This document shows positions 41,033 to 49,413 of a DNA stretch of 49,413 bases, piece by piece. The stretch lies in assembly GCA_902790415.1 (NCBI GenBank), contig CADARU010000010.1, forward strand, positions 1 to 49,413, written 5' to 3'. Numbering within the stretch: the stretch's first letter is position 1; every line of letters begins with the position of its first letter. The notes beneath the pieces are model-generated. The model did not search any database. It was given only the letters and a program-made list of their open reading frames with translations, and was not told the origin of the DNA. The position numbers were made by a program, and so were the translations under genes. The stretch is from an uncultured Pseudomonadota bacterium (lineage in GTDB: Bacteria > Pseudomonadota > Alphaproteobacteria > Rs-D84).

Positions 41033-42097
41033 TCATTCCATATTGGCCAGTTGTTCTAACTGGTCTGCCGCAATCAACGCATCTATCATTTCATCCAGTC
41101 CTTCGCCCCCGGCCAAAATATCGTCCAGTTTATACAATGTTAATTTAATACGATGGTCGGTTACACGTTGTTCCGGGAAATTATACGTGCGAATCTTTTC
41201 ACTGCGGTCGCCAGAGCCAACCATACTGCGGCGTGATGCACCACGCGCAGAATCCTGTTCCATACGTTGTTTTTCATACAACCTGGAACGCAATACCGCC
41301 ATGGCGGTCGCCTTGTTTTGAATTTGACTGCGTTCGTTTTGACATGTTACAACGATACCTGTTGGAAAGTGCGTAATACGTATCGCACTGTCGGTTTTAT
41401 TAACATGCTGACCACCCGCGCCCGATGCGCGGAAAATATCAATACGAATATCTTTATCTTCGATTACAACGTCAATATCTTGGGCCTCGGGCATAACGGC
41501 AACAGATGCCGCACTGGTGTGAATACGACCGCCCGCCTCGGTTTCCGGAACGCGTTGCACACGATGAATCCCAGATTCAAATTTCATACGACCGTAAACA
41601 CCATCACCTTCGATTTTGAATATGATTTCTTTATACCCATGCAGTGATGTTGCGTTTTCTTCGACAATTTCAATTTTCCAACCCTGGCGCAACGCATAAG
41701 ATTTATATTGGTTAAACAAATCGCCTGCAAACAACGCAGATTCTTCACCGCCGACCCCTGCCCGGATTTCCATAATCGCACTGTGGTCATCGGCATCATC
41801 ACGTGGCAACAATGCGATTTGCAAACGTTTTTCAATGTCAGGTAACGCATGTTTCAAGGTTTCCAGTTGCTCGGTCGCAATTTCACGCAATTCCGCATCA
41901 TGTTGCATTTCGGTTGCATCATCGATGCCCTGCTTGGTCTGAAAATACTCGTCAATCAGTGGCAAAATTTCCGCCATATGCGAATACTCTTTGGACAGTT
42001 TCGTCAATTCCGCACCAGACACATCCCCGGAATTCATTTGGCTTTGAATATCGGCGGCACGATTTTTAATGTCTAATAATTTTTGTTCTATTATCAT
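41033..42097 (-). CDS. prfA: Peptide chain release factor 1
   Basis: RF1 reads UAA and UAG and releases the nascent chain. The 354-residue protein has the catalytic GGQ in [19 protein letters not shown]. The codon-recognition region [19 protein letters not shown] carries the PxT-type tripeptide (PET) of RF1 rather than the SPF of RF2. It starts 4 bases after hisS on the same strand, so the two form an operon. Confidence 0.97.
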   Translation of the reverse strand: MIIEQKLLDIKNRAADIQSQMNSGDVSGAELTKLSKEYSHMAEILPLIDEYFQTKQGIDDATEMQHDAELREIATEQLETLKHALPDIEKRLQIALLPRDDADDHSAIMEIRAGVGGEESALFAGDLFNQYKSYALRQGWKIEIVEENATSLHGYKEIIFKIEGDGVYGRMKFESGIHRVQRVPETEAGGRIHTSAASVAVMPEAQDIDVVIEDKDIRIDIFRASGAGGQHVNKTDSAIRITHFPTGIVVTCQNERSQIQNKATAMAVLRSRLYEKQRMEQDSARGASRRSMVGSGDRSEKIRTYNFPEQRVTDHRIKLTLYKLDDILAGGEGLDEMIDALIAADQLEQLANME

Positions 42098-42101
42098 CGT
42101 A

Positions 42102-43397
42102 TTATTCCATTATTTTTATTGCATCGTTTAACGAGATTGTTTGCTGGGTCCCTGCCCCCATATCTTTTATCGTAACAAGTTGATTTTCTACTTCCGTTTC
42201 GCCAATTATCACACTGTATTTAGCGTTAATTTTGTTTGCGTATTCAATTTGATTTTTAAACTTTTTATCCGCGTTTAAATACGCCACCGCGGTAATATTT
42301 TTATCACGCAAAGTGTTTACAACCGACATCGCAAACGGCACCGATAAATTGCCCATCGGCAACACCGCCGCAACAACCGGCTGTTCAAATCGCGACAAAT
42401 CTATTTTGCCCATTTCCATCAAGGCAACAAATATTCGCGAAAAACCGATTGCCGCCCCAACCCCAATTATTTTGGTCTTGCTAAACTTTTCAACCAGGTT
42501 TGCATAACGACCACCACCGGCCGCCGTCCCAAGTTCTGGATACGATGCCAATTTAAATTCAAAAACCAGACCGGTATAATATGCCAACCCGCGCGTAATG
42601 GACAGGTCTATTTTCGCATTTTTTACACCAAACACATCCAATGTTTTCATAAAATCCGTCAGTTCGGAAATCGCCCCATCCAAGTTATCAGATTTGTTTA
42701 AGAATTTAGAATAACCATCTATAAAAACAGATTTTATTTCATTTTCCTTTTTTTCGTTTTTAAGTATATCCGACAACCATTCTGCGAATTCTTGGTCGCT
42801 AATTTTGTCGCGTTTGTCGATTAAAACAAACACTTCTTTTTTCTGTTCTTCGGTCAATTCCAAATAATCAAATAACGCATCCCAAAACGGTCGCGACCCA
42901 ACAAGTACATAATTATCACCAATGAATTCGGACACCGAATTTAACGTACGCTGAATCACAGAAATAATTTCCGCATCATAATTCGTGGACAATGTATTAA
43001 TGTCCATAATATCCATATCCATTTGATAGAATTCGCGAAAGCGACCACGCTGTTTACGTTCACCACGATAACGTTTTGAATACTGACTGGCACGAAACGG
43101 GAAAGTCAAATCATTAAGATGTCCCGCAACATAACGCGACAGCCCAACCGTACCATCATAACGCAGTCCCATTTTTGTATCGCCCTTTTGGAACAAATAC
43201 ATTTGTGTTTCAATTTCATCCCAGTTATCTTTGTCCGTCAAAACTTCGGCGCGTTCAATAGCAGGTAAATCAAGATACGAAAAACCGCATGCACGTAAAA
43301 CATTTAACATACGTGCAGCACACGTATCAACAAAGCGTTGCTGGGCCGGCAACAGTTCTATAAATCCTGATAAAGGTTTTGTTGGTTTTAATTCCAT
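42102..43397 (-). CDS. hisS: Histidyl-tRNA synthetase with eukaryal/archaeal-like motif 2
   Basis: HisS charges tRNA-His. The 431-residue class II enzyme shows [15 protein letters not shown], motif 2 as [20 protein letters not shown], the histidine loop [13 protein letters not shown], motif 3 around [14 protein letters not shown], and the C-terminal anticodon domain. The REFYQ-x-D-x-D form resembles eukaryal, archaeal and some alphaproteobacterial enzymes more than the usual bacterial RQFHQ. It is the first gene of the hisS-prfA operon. A TATAAT -10 lies at 43453-43458 on the minus strand. Confidence 0.95.
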   Translation of the reverse strand: MELKPTKPLSGFIELLPAQQRFVDTCAARMLNVLRACGFSYLDLPAIERAEVLTDKDNWDEIETQMYLFQKGDTKMGLRYDGTVGLSRYVAGHLNDLTFPFRASQYSKRYRGERKQRGRFREFYQMDMDIMDINTLSTNYDAEIISVIQRTLNSVSEFIGDNYVLVGSRPFWDALFDYLELTEEQKKEVFVLIDKRDKISDQEFAEWLSDILKNEKKENEIKSVFIDGYSKFLNKSDNLDGAISELTDFMKTLDVFGVKNAKIDLSITRGLAYYTGLVFEFKLASYPELGTAAGGGRYANLVEKFSKTKIIGVGAAIGFSRIFVALMEMGKIDLSRFEQPVVAAVLPMGNLSVPFAMSVVNTLRDKNITAVAYLNADKKFKNQIEYANKINAKYSVIIGETEVENQLVTIKDMGAGTQQTISLNDAIKIME

Positions 43398-43436
43398 TTT
43401 TTATTCCTTATTCTTTTGTTGTTATGGAAAACCATA

Positions 43437-43458
43437 TGCAATGATTGCATACATTATA
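43437..43458 (-). promoter_or_regulatory. hisS -10 element with an adjacent palindrome
   Basis: On the minus strand TATAAT (43458-43453) is followed two bases later by ATGCAA-tca-TTGCAT (43451-43437), a perfect 6-base dyad at the expected transcript start. It could be an operator or a 5' hairpin. No good -35 was found. Confidence 0.4.
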
Positions 43459-43592
43459 TCATATATTTTAAAAGAACGCTAGAAACACACACCCACACGG
43501 GCGTGATGAAAATTAACACAAAAAATGTTCTTGTTTACTTGCATACTGCGATTATAGACAAAATATTTGTATTTTCAATAAAATTGTATATT

Positions 43593-44204
43593 TTATTTCA
43601 TCTGGGCAACGGCACGTTTCAAGCGTGCCAACTTAACAAACATATAAATGTCCGCAAGCGCATATATCAGCAAATATGCCGCCAACAAAAACACCAATAC
43701 TCCACCCGCCACCCCCGGCAACAGCAACAATACCGACGCAACCAAAACCAGCACCCCAGAAAACACCAAATCAAAAACATAATTTCCATATTTCACACGC
43801 GCCAAATTTATCGAAAAGAACAGTAATCTTAACGCATTAAGCAAGAACAGCACAACAAACACGTACACAACCCCTATTGCCACACCATGTGGAAAAACAC
43901 AAAAAATTATCCCCAAAACCACACTTAATATTCCCAAAAAAGAATCGACAGAACCGCTTAATTTCTTTTCCGAATCCACAAACGAAAGCCCTATGCGATA
44001 TAAACCAAAAACAACCAAAAACGCCCCTACAACAAAAGTCGCCGCCATTAACATACCAGACGGATTAAAAATCATCATCAAAGCCGCAACAATAAACACC
44101 GCTGCTTCAACAAACAATAATGGCAAAACGTTTTTAAAAATACCGTTTACCATTTTTTTTGAACGTTCTTGTTTTGTTATTTTTTGTTTACGTGTTGTGG
44201 ACAT
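43593..44204 (-). CDS. HdeD/DUF308-like membrane protein
   Basis: The ATG at 44204 follows GGAAGGTAGGGG and gives 203 residues; an in-frame start at 44303 has no ribosome site. A basic cytoplasmic N-terminus (STTRKQKITKQERSKKM) precedes about six transmembrane helices in pairs, for example LLFVEAAVFIVAALMMIFN, VVGAFLVVFGLYRIGL, GILSVVLGIIFCVFPHG and VLVLVASVLLLLPGVAGG. The repeated G-I-x-x-x-x-P pattern resembles the HdeD/DUF308 family, whose function is not well defined (acid resistance in E. coli). Confidence 0.78.
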   Translation of the reverse strand: MSTTRKQKITKQERSKKMVNGIFKNVLPLLFVEAAVFIVAALMMIFNPSGMLMAATFVVGAFLVVFGLYRIGLSFVDSEKKLSGSVDSFLGILSVVLGIIFCVFPHGVAIGVVYVFVVLFLLNALRLLFFSINLARVKYGNYVFDLVFSGVLVLVASVLLLLPGVAGGVLVFLLAAYLLIYALADIYMFVKLARLKRAVAQMK

Positions 44205-44294
44205 ATTTTCACCCCTACCTTCCTTGAACAACATAATATCACAAATCAGCCAAAAATAAAATATGAAACTAAGCACAAAGCGCGAAAACTTTTG

Positions 44295-44323
44295 TTGCGC
44301 CATGGCTTTTTGATGTGTAGAGT
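44295..44323 (+). promoter_or_regulatory. Predicted promoter giving a leaderless tatD message
   Basis: TTGCGC (44295-44300) and TAGAGT (44318-44323) are separated by 17 bases. The ATG at 44330 begins 6 bases after the -10. No ribosome site is present. Confidence 0.5.
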
Positions 44324-44329
44324 TTTAAT

Positions 44330-45037
44330 ATGTTTAATTTTTCTGATGCACATTGTCATATTTACGAACCACAATCCGAAACATCGGGAATCGCACACCG
44401 TATCATAAACGCGGTTACAGAATCCGATTGGGAAAATTTAATAAAAATACAATCAGACAGTGTATTTGTGTGCCTGGGGATTCATCCATGGCATATCAAC
44501 ACCGCAAGAAAATCATGGGATAAAAACTTATATAACATTTTAAAACAAAATCCAAAAATCATGATTGGTGAAACCGGCCTTGATGCATCAAAACCGAACA
44601 TAGGTCCACAAGAAGAATTTTTTATTCGCCACCTAGAAATCGCACACAATTTAAAACGCGCCATACACATCCATTGTGTCAAAGCATGGGACAGATTGTT
44701 GCACATACTAAAAAACAATCGCGAAAATCTGCCCCCGGCAATTTTAATTCATGGTTTTTCTGGCACCCCTGAAATAATTCACGAATTGGCCACAAAATAT
44801 AACGTATACTTTTCTTATTCTGCCCCGCAAACAAACCCAAATATTACCCGCCATCGCAATCGTATTTTGGCAACACCACGCACAAAAATATTACTGGAAA
44901 GCGATGCCAACACAATCCAAACGGCCACAACAAAATTGACAACCGCATGCGAAAACATTGCAAAAATCCTTGGTATATCACCAAATGAAGTTATAAGTAT
45001 AACCAACACAAACTTTCAAAAGGTTATTTCCCAATGA
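44330..45037 (+). CDS. TatD-family metal-dependent hydrolase
   Basis: The 235-residue protein keeps the TatD metal ligands: SDAHCHIYEP (HxH), GETGLDASK (Glu), the His pair in AIHIHCVKAWDRL, LIHGFSG and LLESDANTI (Asp). TatD proteins are cytoplasmic metal-dependent nucleases or phosphoesterases linked to DNA repair and turnover. The stop overlaps the start of the next gene (ATGA). It is slightly shorter than E. coli TatD (260). Confidence 0.93.
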   Translation: MFNFSDAHCHIYEPQSETSGIAHRIINAVTESDWENLIKIQSDSVFVCLGIHPWHINTARKSWDKNLYNILKQNPKIMIGETGLDASKPNIGPQEEFFIRHLEIAHNLKRAIHIHCVKAWDRLLHILKNNRENLPPAILIHGFSGTPEIIHELATKYNVYFSYSAPQTNPNITRHRNRILATPRTKILLESDANTIQTATTKLTTACENIAKILGISPNEVISITNTNFQKVISQ

Positions 45038-45711
45038 ACGACAGATTATTTAGAACACGACAATTACTGGGGGCAAGTGCCACAGAAAAGTTACAAAACG
45101 CGTCCGTTATGGTTTTTGGGTGTGGCGCGGTCGGTTCTTTTGCCATCGAGGCCTTGGCACGCAGTGGCATCGGCCATATAATTGTATTAGATTTTGATAT
45201 TGTTGAAGAATCTAACATCAACCGACAATTATTTGCGACCGATTCCACCATTGGCACAAAAAAAGTTAACGTTGCAAAACAACGTATTGGCGATATAAAC
45301 CCCAAAACCCAAATTACAACATTAGATTTATTTTTTGATGAAAATACAGAGATAAATATCAAACCTGATTTTGTAATAGATGCAATAGACACAATAAAAT
45401 CTAAAATTGCAATATATCGGTGGTGTCAAAAAAATAAAATCCCGTTCATATCATCCATGGGCGCAGCACGAAAAACAGACCCAGCAAAAATTAAAATCGA
45501 CAAGATTTCACGAACGTTCGCCTGCCCTTTGGCTGCAACTATTCGCCACCAAGTACGAGAATTAAAGTTGCGCGATTTTCCGGTTGTATTTTCAACAGAA
45601 TCCGCCGCTCCGCACCACAGTGCAACCAAGGATTTCGGTTCTATTATAACCGTAACAGGTGCTTTTGGTTTACACATGGTAAATTACGCAATCAAATATT
45701 TAATCAAATAA
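45034..45711 (+). CDS. tcdA: TcdA/CsdL-like tRNA threonylcarbamoyladenosine dehydratase
   Basis: TcdA cyclises t6A37 of tRNA to ct6A using ATP. The 225-residue protein has the ThiF/E1-like fold: nucleotide loop VMVFGCGAVGSFAIEALARSG, LDFDIVEESNINRQ, VIDAIDTIKSKI and the C-terminal FSTESAAP. FRTRQLLG at the N-terminus is typical of TcdA. It is shorter than E. coli TcdA (268). It starts inside the tatD stop, so both are coupled. Another ThiF-type adenylating function cannot be fully excluded. Confidence 0.88.
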   Translation: MNDRLFRTRQLLGASATEKLQNASVMVFGCGAVGSFAIEALARSGIGHIIVLDFDIVEESNINRQLFATDSTIGTKKVNVAKQRIGDINPKTQITTLDLFFDENTEINIKPDFVIDAIDTIKSKIAIYRWCQKNKIPFISSMGAARKTDPAKIKIDKISRTFACPLAATIRHQVRELKLRDFPVVFSTESAAPHHSATKDFGSIITVTGAFGLHMVNYAIKYLIK

Positions 45712-45716
45712 TTATT

Positions 45717-46808
45717 TTATTCAAATCTGTAAATTCGCACGTAGCTGCTGGAACTGGTGCCGATTGACCCCGAACCACCGTTTCCACCGTTCAAATCCAC
45801 ATAACTTGATGACCTTGCACAAACAGCGCCGCCACCACCACCACCATACGATACCAAAGATGTGCCCGCACATGTGTATGTAGTATTGTTGCCACCACTT
45901 CCCCCACTCTTTTGAGAAGTACTACGATGTGCCCCGCCACCAGCACCACCGGCATTTGCACCGGCACTACTCCCCGCATCGGCAGTGTATGTAAGAAAAA
46001 TCAATGCGGATCCTGTGTCACCCGCCCCACCTGTTCCGGATACGGCACCGCCACCACCGCCGCCACAAACAAAGAAACTCGCATTCAACGATGCATTTAC
46101 TACACCATTTGTACCATTTCCGCCCCTGGACATATTTCCACCACCACCAGCGCCACAATTTTTGTTATTACCATTATAATCGTATCCTGGCCCCCCGTTT
46201 CCGCCGGCACCACCATTTGACACTAATACTGTATCACCAAAAGCAAACAAACTGGGAACACCACTGGCACCGCCACCACCGCCAGAACGCACACTGCCAC
46301 TGCTATTCACAGAACCATTATTACCATCACCACCACGGAAAACCGATACACTTGTTGTTTCATTTAATTCAAAACATTCATGTTTTACATCCGCGGAAAC
46401 CGAACCCGACCCAGAATTATTTCCCCCATTTCCGCCGCGACCACCAAGCAAATCGACACAATAGAACCCCTTGGGCAATGAAACACTTTGACAACTATTG
46501 AACACAGCTGCTTCGTAAAACAATTCGAAACGACCAGCAGAATACGTTACCCCATTATGTTTTAGTCGTAATCCATGCGCATACCCATTATCTTGGTACA
46601 AATCAACATAATATGTTTGTGCGCTACCTTCTGGTTTTAAACATATTGATGGTGTCGTGCGCTTATCTGCATGAGTCTTTAATGCATATTTTCCTACATG
46701 CAAAAGGGGTGGATCACTTGGAGAAAATTCACGTGCAAACACAAATTTTGGGTGCAAAAAACACGTCGCCAAAAATATGGACGCACAGAAACCGGCCAAG
46801 ATTAACAA
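45717..46808 (-). CDS. Exported Gly-rich protein
   Basis: The protein has a signal peptide (LLILAGFCASIFLATCF, cut near FVFA), an N-terminal domain with a few Cys (about 30-120), and then a long Gly/Ser/Asn-rich region with repeats of GGGG and GGNGG up to the C-terminus SSSYVRIYRFE. Such regions occur in surface or matrix proteins. The start is unclear. TTG 46808 has AAGG 6 bases upstream. ATA 46820 has the stronger AAAGGAG and gives a basic MRQK start but is a rare start codon. GTG 46844 lies at or before the predicted transcript start. It converges with tcdA with a 5-base gap. Confidence 0.75.
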   Translation of the reverse strand: MLILAGFCASIFLATCFLHPKFVFAREFSPSDPPLLHVGKYALKTHADKRTTPSICLKPEGSAQTYYVDLYQDNGYAHGLRLKHNGVTYSAGRFELFYEAAVFNSCQSVSLPKGFYCVDLLGGRGGNGGNNSGSGSVSADVKHECFELNETTSVSVFRGGDGNNGSVNSSGSVRSGGGGGASGVPSLFAFGDTVLVSNGGAGGNGGPGYDYNGNNKNCGAGGGGNMSRGGNGTNGVVNASLNASFFVCGGGGGGAVSGTGGAGDTGSALIFLTYTADAGSSAGANAGGAGGGAHRSTSQKSGGSGGNNTTYTCAGTSLVSYGGGGGGAVCARSSSYVDLNGGNGGSGSIGTSSSSYVRIYRFE

Positions 46809-46848
46809 TTTTTGCCTTATTTCTTCTCCTTTCTTAAAACACACTTAA

Positions 46849-46878
46849 TTTATACTAAAAACAACGAAATCGCATCAA
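46849..46878 (-). promoter_or_regulatory. Predicted promoter of the Gly-rich protein gene
   Basis: On the minus strand TTGATG (46878-46873) and TATAAA (46854-46849) are separated by 18 bases. The start is near 46842, followed by AAAGGAG at 46832-46826. Confidence 0.55.
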
Positions 46879-47010
46879 GATACTATGCAGATATTTTTTA
46901 TGTTTTTCGGCTTTTTTTATGTTGCGCCACATCCCGACATTTTGCTAAAATTTGTCTCGAGTAGCATAAAGCCTAATAAATTTGACACAAAAGAATTAAG
47001 ACAAATGAAA

Positions 47011-47033
47011 AACCGCCGAAACCGGCGGTTTTA
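47011..47033 (-). terminator. Terminator of the gene at 47061-48134
   Basis: The stem AACCGCCG-aaac-CGGCGGTT spans 47011-47030. On the minus strand it is followed by TTTC. It lies 30 bases after the stop codon. Confidence 0.7.
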
Positions 47034-47060
47034 ATTCACAACGAACAAACATTATTTAGA

Positions 47061-48134
47061 CTATTTTTGTATAAAATCTTCTATCTGTTTTTTTACCTCA
47101 GCCAACAATTTTTCCGCATTTTCCCATGCGGTTTGCGCTTCATCCAATACTTTTTTCACACGAGTATCTTTATATAACAAACCATTGGCTTCATCGATTT
47201 GTTCGCGCAATATTCTTGCACGATCAGACACATCTTGATACGCATTCAATAATTTACCCAAACCTTTCTGCAATGCAATAACACTTGTCTTGTTATCCAA
47301 CTTTGCTGTTGGAACAATATCAACAATTGTAATTTTGCTTTTTGTTGTATTATTATTTTCCGTAACATCACAAGCGCGTCTTTTCTGTAATGCCTGTTTG
47401 CAAACATCCAAATACTCAACTTTAAACGCTTTTCTGTTTTTACCTTTGACAACAAACCAATTATCCACTTCGTTTTTACGTTCAGGGAACCTTTTTAAAA
47501 AAGAATTTATTTTGATACATAACCCCGCTGAACAAGAAAAACCTAATATTTTTCTTAATTCGTCCATTGTTATCGTTTCACCATCATAAATTTCTTTCAT
47601 TCTTTGCGCCGCTTTTCTTTTTGCAGAATTTTGTTTTTGTTGCTTTAACCTTTTTTCCGCATAAACAACATCTATGTTTTTAGTCCATTCGACCAATGCT
47701 TGTTCAATATCATCCCACAACAATGCGATTTGTTTTACTAATTCGCGTCTATCAGAATCCATAGTGCGCATTGATCGCATCGTCATATCATCAATATTTA
47801 TTCGATTGCAGTTTTTGGCAGATACAGCCAAGCTTTTCAAAACCATCAACTGTTCCATTCCCATTTGATTCAAAATCTTTTTGCTGTCTTCCGCAATCAA
47901 CACAAGCACCAAAGCATGCAAGGCATATTTGAATTGTTTAACCGGGTTATTCATTAAAGCACACAAATCGCGCGGTTCTATTATCATCTTTGTTGCAGAA
48001 CGCACATCCATAGTCTGAACTACATGGCATAATACCGACAATACCTTGGTCATAACATCAACAACTGCAGCATTTTGTTGTTGTTCCGTTGCCTGTTTTG
48101 CTAATTTTTTTGCTACCTCTTTATATGGCGACAT
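47061..48134 (-). CDS. Cytoplasmic helical protein of unknown function
   Basis: The 357-residue protein has no signal peptide and no transmembrane helix. It is Lys- and Gln-rich and probably mostly helical (AEKRLKQQKQNSAKRKAAQR; LDEAQTAWENAEKLLAEVKK). A segment near residues 190-255 (TITMDELRKILGFSCSAGLC, then NWFVVKGKNRKAFKVEYL) could be a small helix-turn-helix-like domain, but this is weak. AAAGGAATAG precedes the ATG at 48134. No family was recognised. It stands alone between the Gly-rich gene and the PHP gene. Confidence 0.72.
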   Translation of the reverse strand: MSPYKEVAKKLAKQATEQQQNAAVVDVMTKVLSVLCHVVQTMDVRSATKMIIEPRDLCALMNNPVKQFKYALHALVLVLIAEDSKKILNQMGMEQLMVLKSLAVSAKNCNRINIDDMTMRSMRTMDSDRRELVKQIALLWDDIEQALVEWTKNIDVVYAEKRLKQQKQNSAKRKAAQRMKEIYDGETITMDELRKILGFSCSAGLCIKINSFLKRFPERKNEVDNWFVVKGKNRKAFKVEYLDVCKQALQKRRACDVTENNNTTKSKITIVDIVPTAKLDNKTSVIALQKGLGKLLNAYQDVSDRARILREQIDEANGLLYKDTRVKKVLDEAQTAWENAEKLLAEVKKQIEDFIQK

Positions 48135-48227
48135 ATTCTATTCCTTTTGTTTTTTACCCCGCAAAAAATAATACTAAAAATTTACTTTGTCAAGCATTTT
48201 CAAAAAGAGTTTTATAACAAGAATATA

Positions 48228-49124
48228 TTAATGTGATTTCAGATGGATAAAACGCGACAAATCCGCGGATTTTGTGCAAATATTTGTTATCCCCGCACCC
48301 TCCGCAGCATTTAACACCGCAGTGCGCCCTGCCCCTATATTTTTAGCGGAGTGCGCATCATCAGACACAACAACATTTGCACCATTTTTGGCAATATCTT
48401 GCAAAACTGTTTTTGCATCACTGTTGCCCAATCCGTACTTTGCACTTGTCATTAACGCGGTATTTAATTCCACCGGAACACCATTAAGTGCCAAAGATTT
48501 TATAATATAACGCTCCATTTCTGGGAAATACAATCCCACCTTGCGTGGCAAATTAAAATGAGCATAAAAATTTAAATCAAACGGCAAACTGTACCAGTTA
48601 TACCCGGTCAACAGTTCCACATTTTGATAATATTCTCGCAACAACTGTCTTGATTCTGCACCAGGGGCAAATTCTATATCATGAACATTTAACACCCCTT
48701 GCGGTCCACGATCCAAAAAATGAACCGCCCCAATAATATAGTCGGGTTTTAAAATCCGCACCGCGTATGCCGCCATATCTGACCAACGTGAATACGGGAA
48801 CAAATCCATTTCCATACCACACAAAATATCCATATCAGGATTTTTTTGACGTACATCGCGCACTTCTTGATAATGTTTCAAGAACATCTCTATTGTTTTA
48901 TCTACATTATCAGAATAAATATTTTCATACCCAAGATTTTTCGCATAATTGTACATAGGTGATTTTTTCATATACGGATGCACAATAAAATGATTAGAAA
49001 ACCCCAGTGTTTTTATGCCCTTGGCACGCGCGGCCTTGACCATATCATCAACAGAATCGTGACCATCAAACCCAACGCTGTGCGTATGCAAAGAATAATC
49101 TATATTTTCAGACACTATATTCAT
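48228..49124 (-). CDS. PHP-domain phosphoesterase (histidinol-phosphatase-like)
   Basis: The 298-residue protein has PHP metal-binding motifs: YSLHTHSVGFDGHDS at the N-terminus, LGFSNHF, CGMEMDLFP, IIGAVHFLD, and VVVSDDAHS near the C-terminus. This is the layout of monofunctional histidinol-phosphatases (HisK type) that make L-histidinol. It may instead be a related PHP phosphoesterase, because no his genes other than hisS are visible here. AAAGGGACATAG precedes the ATG. Confidence 0.85.
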   Translation of the reverse strand: MNIVSENIDYSLHTHSVGFDGHDSVDDMVKAARAKGIKTLGFSNHFIVHPYMKKSPMYNYAKNLGYENIYSDNVDKTIEMFLKHYQEVRDVRQKNPDMDILCGMEMDLFPYSRWSDMAAYAVRILKPDYIIGAVHFLDRGPQGVLNVHDIEFAPGAESRQLLREYYQNVELLTGYNWYSLPFDLNFYAHFNLPRKVGLYFPEMERYIIKSLALNGVPVELNTALMTSAKYGLGNSDAKTVLQDIAKNGANVVVSDDAHSAKNIGAGRTAVLNAAEGAGITNICTKSADLSRFIHLKSH

Positions 49125-49203
49125 CTATGTCCCTTTTTTGGTAGAAAAAATATGAAATTATTCACACAAAAAGTCAAACAAAAAAAGAATAATTAAATAT
49201 AAC

Positions 49204-49231
49204 TTGCGTTTAGAAAAAAATAATATATAAT
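49204..49231 (+). promoter_or_regulatory. Predicted promoter of tRNA-Pro
   Basis: TTGCGT (49204-49209) and TATAAT (49226-49231) are separated by 16 bases, 12 bases before the tRNA 5' end. Confidence 0.65.
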
Positions 49232-49243
49232 CATACGCGTATT

Positions 49244-49320
49244 CGGGGCGTAGCTCAGTCTGGTAGAGTGCTTGCTTTGGGAGCAAGATGTCGTAGGTTC
49301 GAATCCTGTCGCCCCGACCA
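49244..49320 (+). tRNA. tRNA-Pro(TGG)
   Basis: The acceptor is CGGGGCG with CGCCCCG. The anticodon arm CTTGC-TTTGGGA-GCAAG gives anticodon TGG. The T loop reads GGTTCGAATCC, and ACCA is encoded at the 3' end. Confidence 0.95.
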
Positions 49321-49357
49321 CAAAATTCAAATCGGCCTTGTGCCGATTTTAATTTTG
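49321..49357 (+). terminator. Hairpin terminator after tRNA-Pro
   Basis: The stem AAATCGGC (49329-49336) pairs with GCCGATTT (49342-49349), with outer pairing of CAAAATT (49321-49327) and AATTTTG (49351-49357). The remaining 56 bases to the window end show no assignable feature. Confidence 0.75.
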
Positions 49358-49413
49358 TCGTGGGTATAACGGTTCGACACATCGCAACATAGTTGCCAGG
49401 TTCGGAACAAGCG

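Noticed and set aside
45912..46501. Plus-strand His/Pro-rich frames opposite the Gly-rich gene
   Set aside because: They arise from complementing Gly codons; no start signals.
49158..49382. Minus-strand open frame reading GRGDRIRTYDILLPKQALYQ
   Set aside because: It is the antisense translation of tRNA-Pro and its flanks, a well-known database artefact, not a gene.
49358..49413. Possible start of tmRNA or another RNA after tRNA-Pro (GGTTCGACACATCG)
   Set aside because: Too short, and it matches no full RNA signature before the window ends.

Overview
The window most likely comes from an uncultured, low-GC, gene-dense alphaproteobacterium. The strongest clue is GcrA, a cell-cycle regulator largely restricted to Alphaproteobacteria. 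LpxA, LpxB and a Tol operon show a Gram-negative envelope. The many secreted, cysteine-rich or repeat proteins with no recognisable family, together with compact versions of standard proteins, suggest a small-genome, host-associated (for example gut) lineage. That placement is inference and no species is named.

Layout. Positions 1-2667 (minus) hold the N-terminal part of a secreted repeat protein that runs off the window. RNase P RNA (about 2897-3228, plus) follows. A minus-strand operon (6920 down to 3261) carries a hydrolase-fold protein, RuvB, YbgC, a shortened TolQ, TolR and TolA. On the plus strand (7066-11759) come a secreted protein, an OmpR-type regulator, an EnvZ-type kinase and ArgS. 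Next are a membrane-anchored Glu-Pro repeat protein and GcrA (minus), then a prepilin-peptidase-like protein (plus). Positions 14995-20704 form a cassette of exported proteins bounded by two paralogues in inverted orientation, one of which carries a lysozyme-like GH108 domain. A HExxH protein and a four-tRNA cluster follow (all minus). A 20-codon leader ORF is coupled to a gene for a very large Cys-rich exported protein.

The second half is mostly housekeeping: LpxB and LpxA, a membrane protein, an NPPY methyltransferase, an M23 endopeptidase with a bactofilin, RpiB, LeuS, L13/S9, trigger factor, RF1 and HisS, TatD, TcdA, a PHP phosphoesterase and tRNA-Pro. Accessory genes lie between them: a two-helix membrane protein, an ankyrin protein, an LRR-like protein with 45-residue repeats nearly identical at DNA level, a Gly-rich exported protein, and two tiny coupled ORFs found by reading the minus strand opposite the S9-tig gap.

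How the genes fit together. Tol, M23, bactofilin, GH108 and LpxA/B all act on the envelope, and the two-component system beside a secreted protein could monitor it. The most unusual parts are the exported cassette at 14995-20704, the hidden two-gene small-ORF operon at 36502-36819, the palindrome-rich gap at 38353-38981, promoters placed so that their transcripts would be leaderless, and standard proteins that lost or gained domains (TolQ, OmpR-type regulator, trigger factor, hydrolase). No CRISPR array, transposase, integrase or rRNA was seen.
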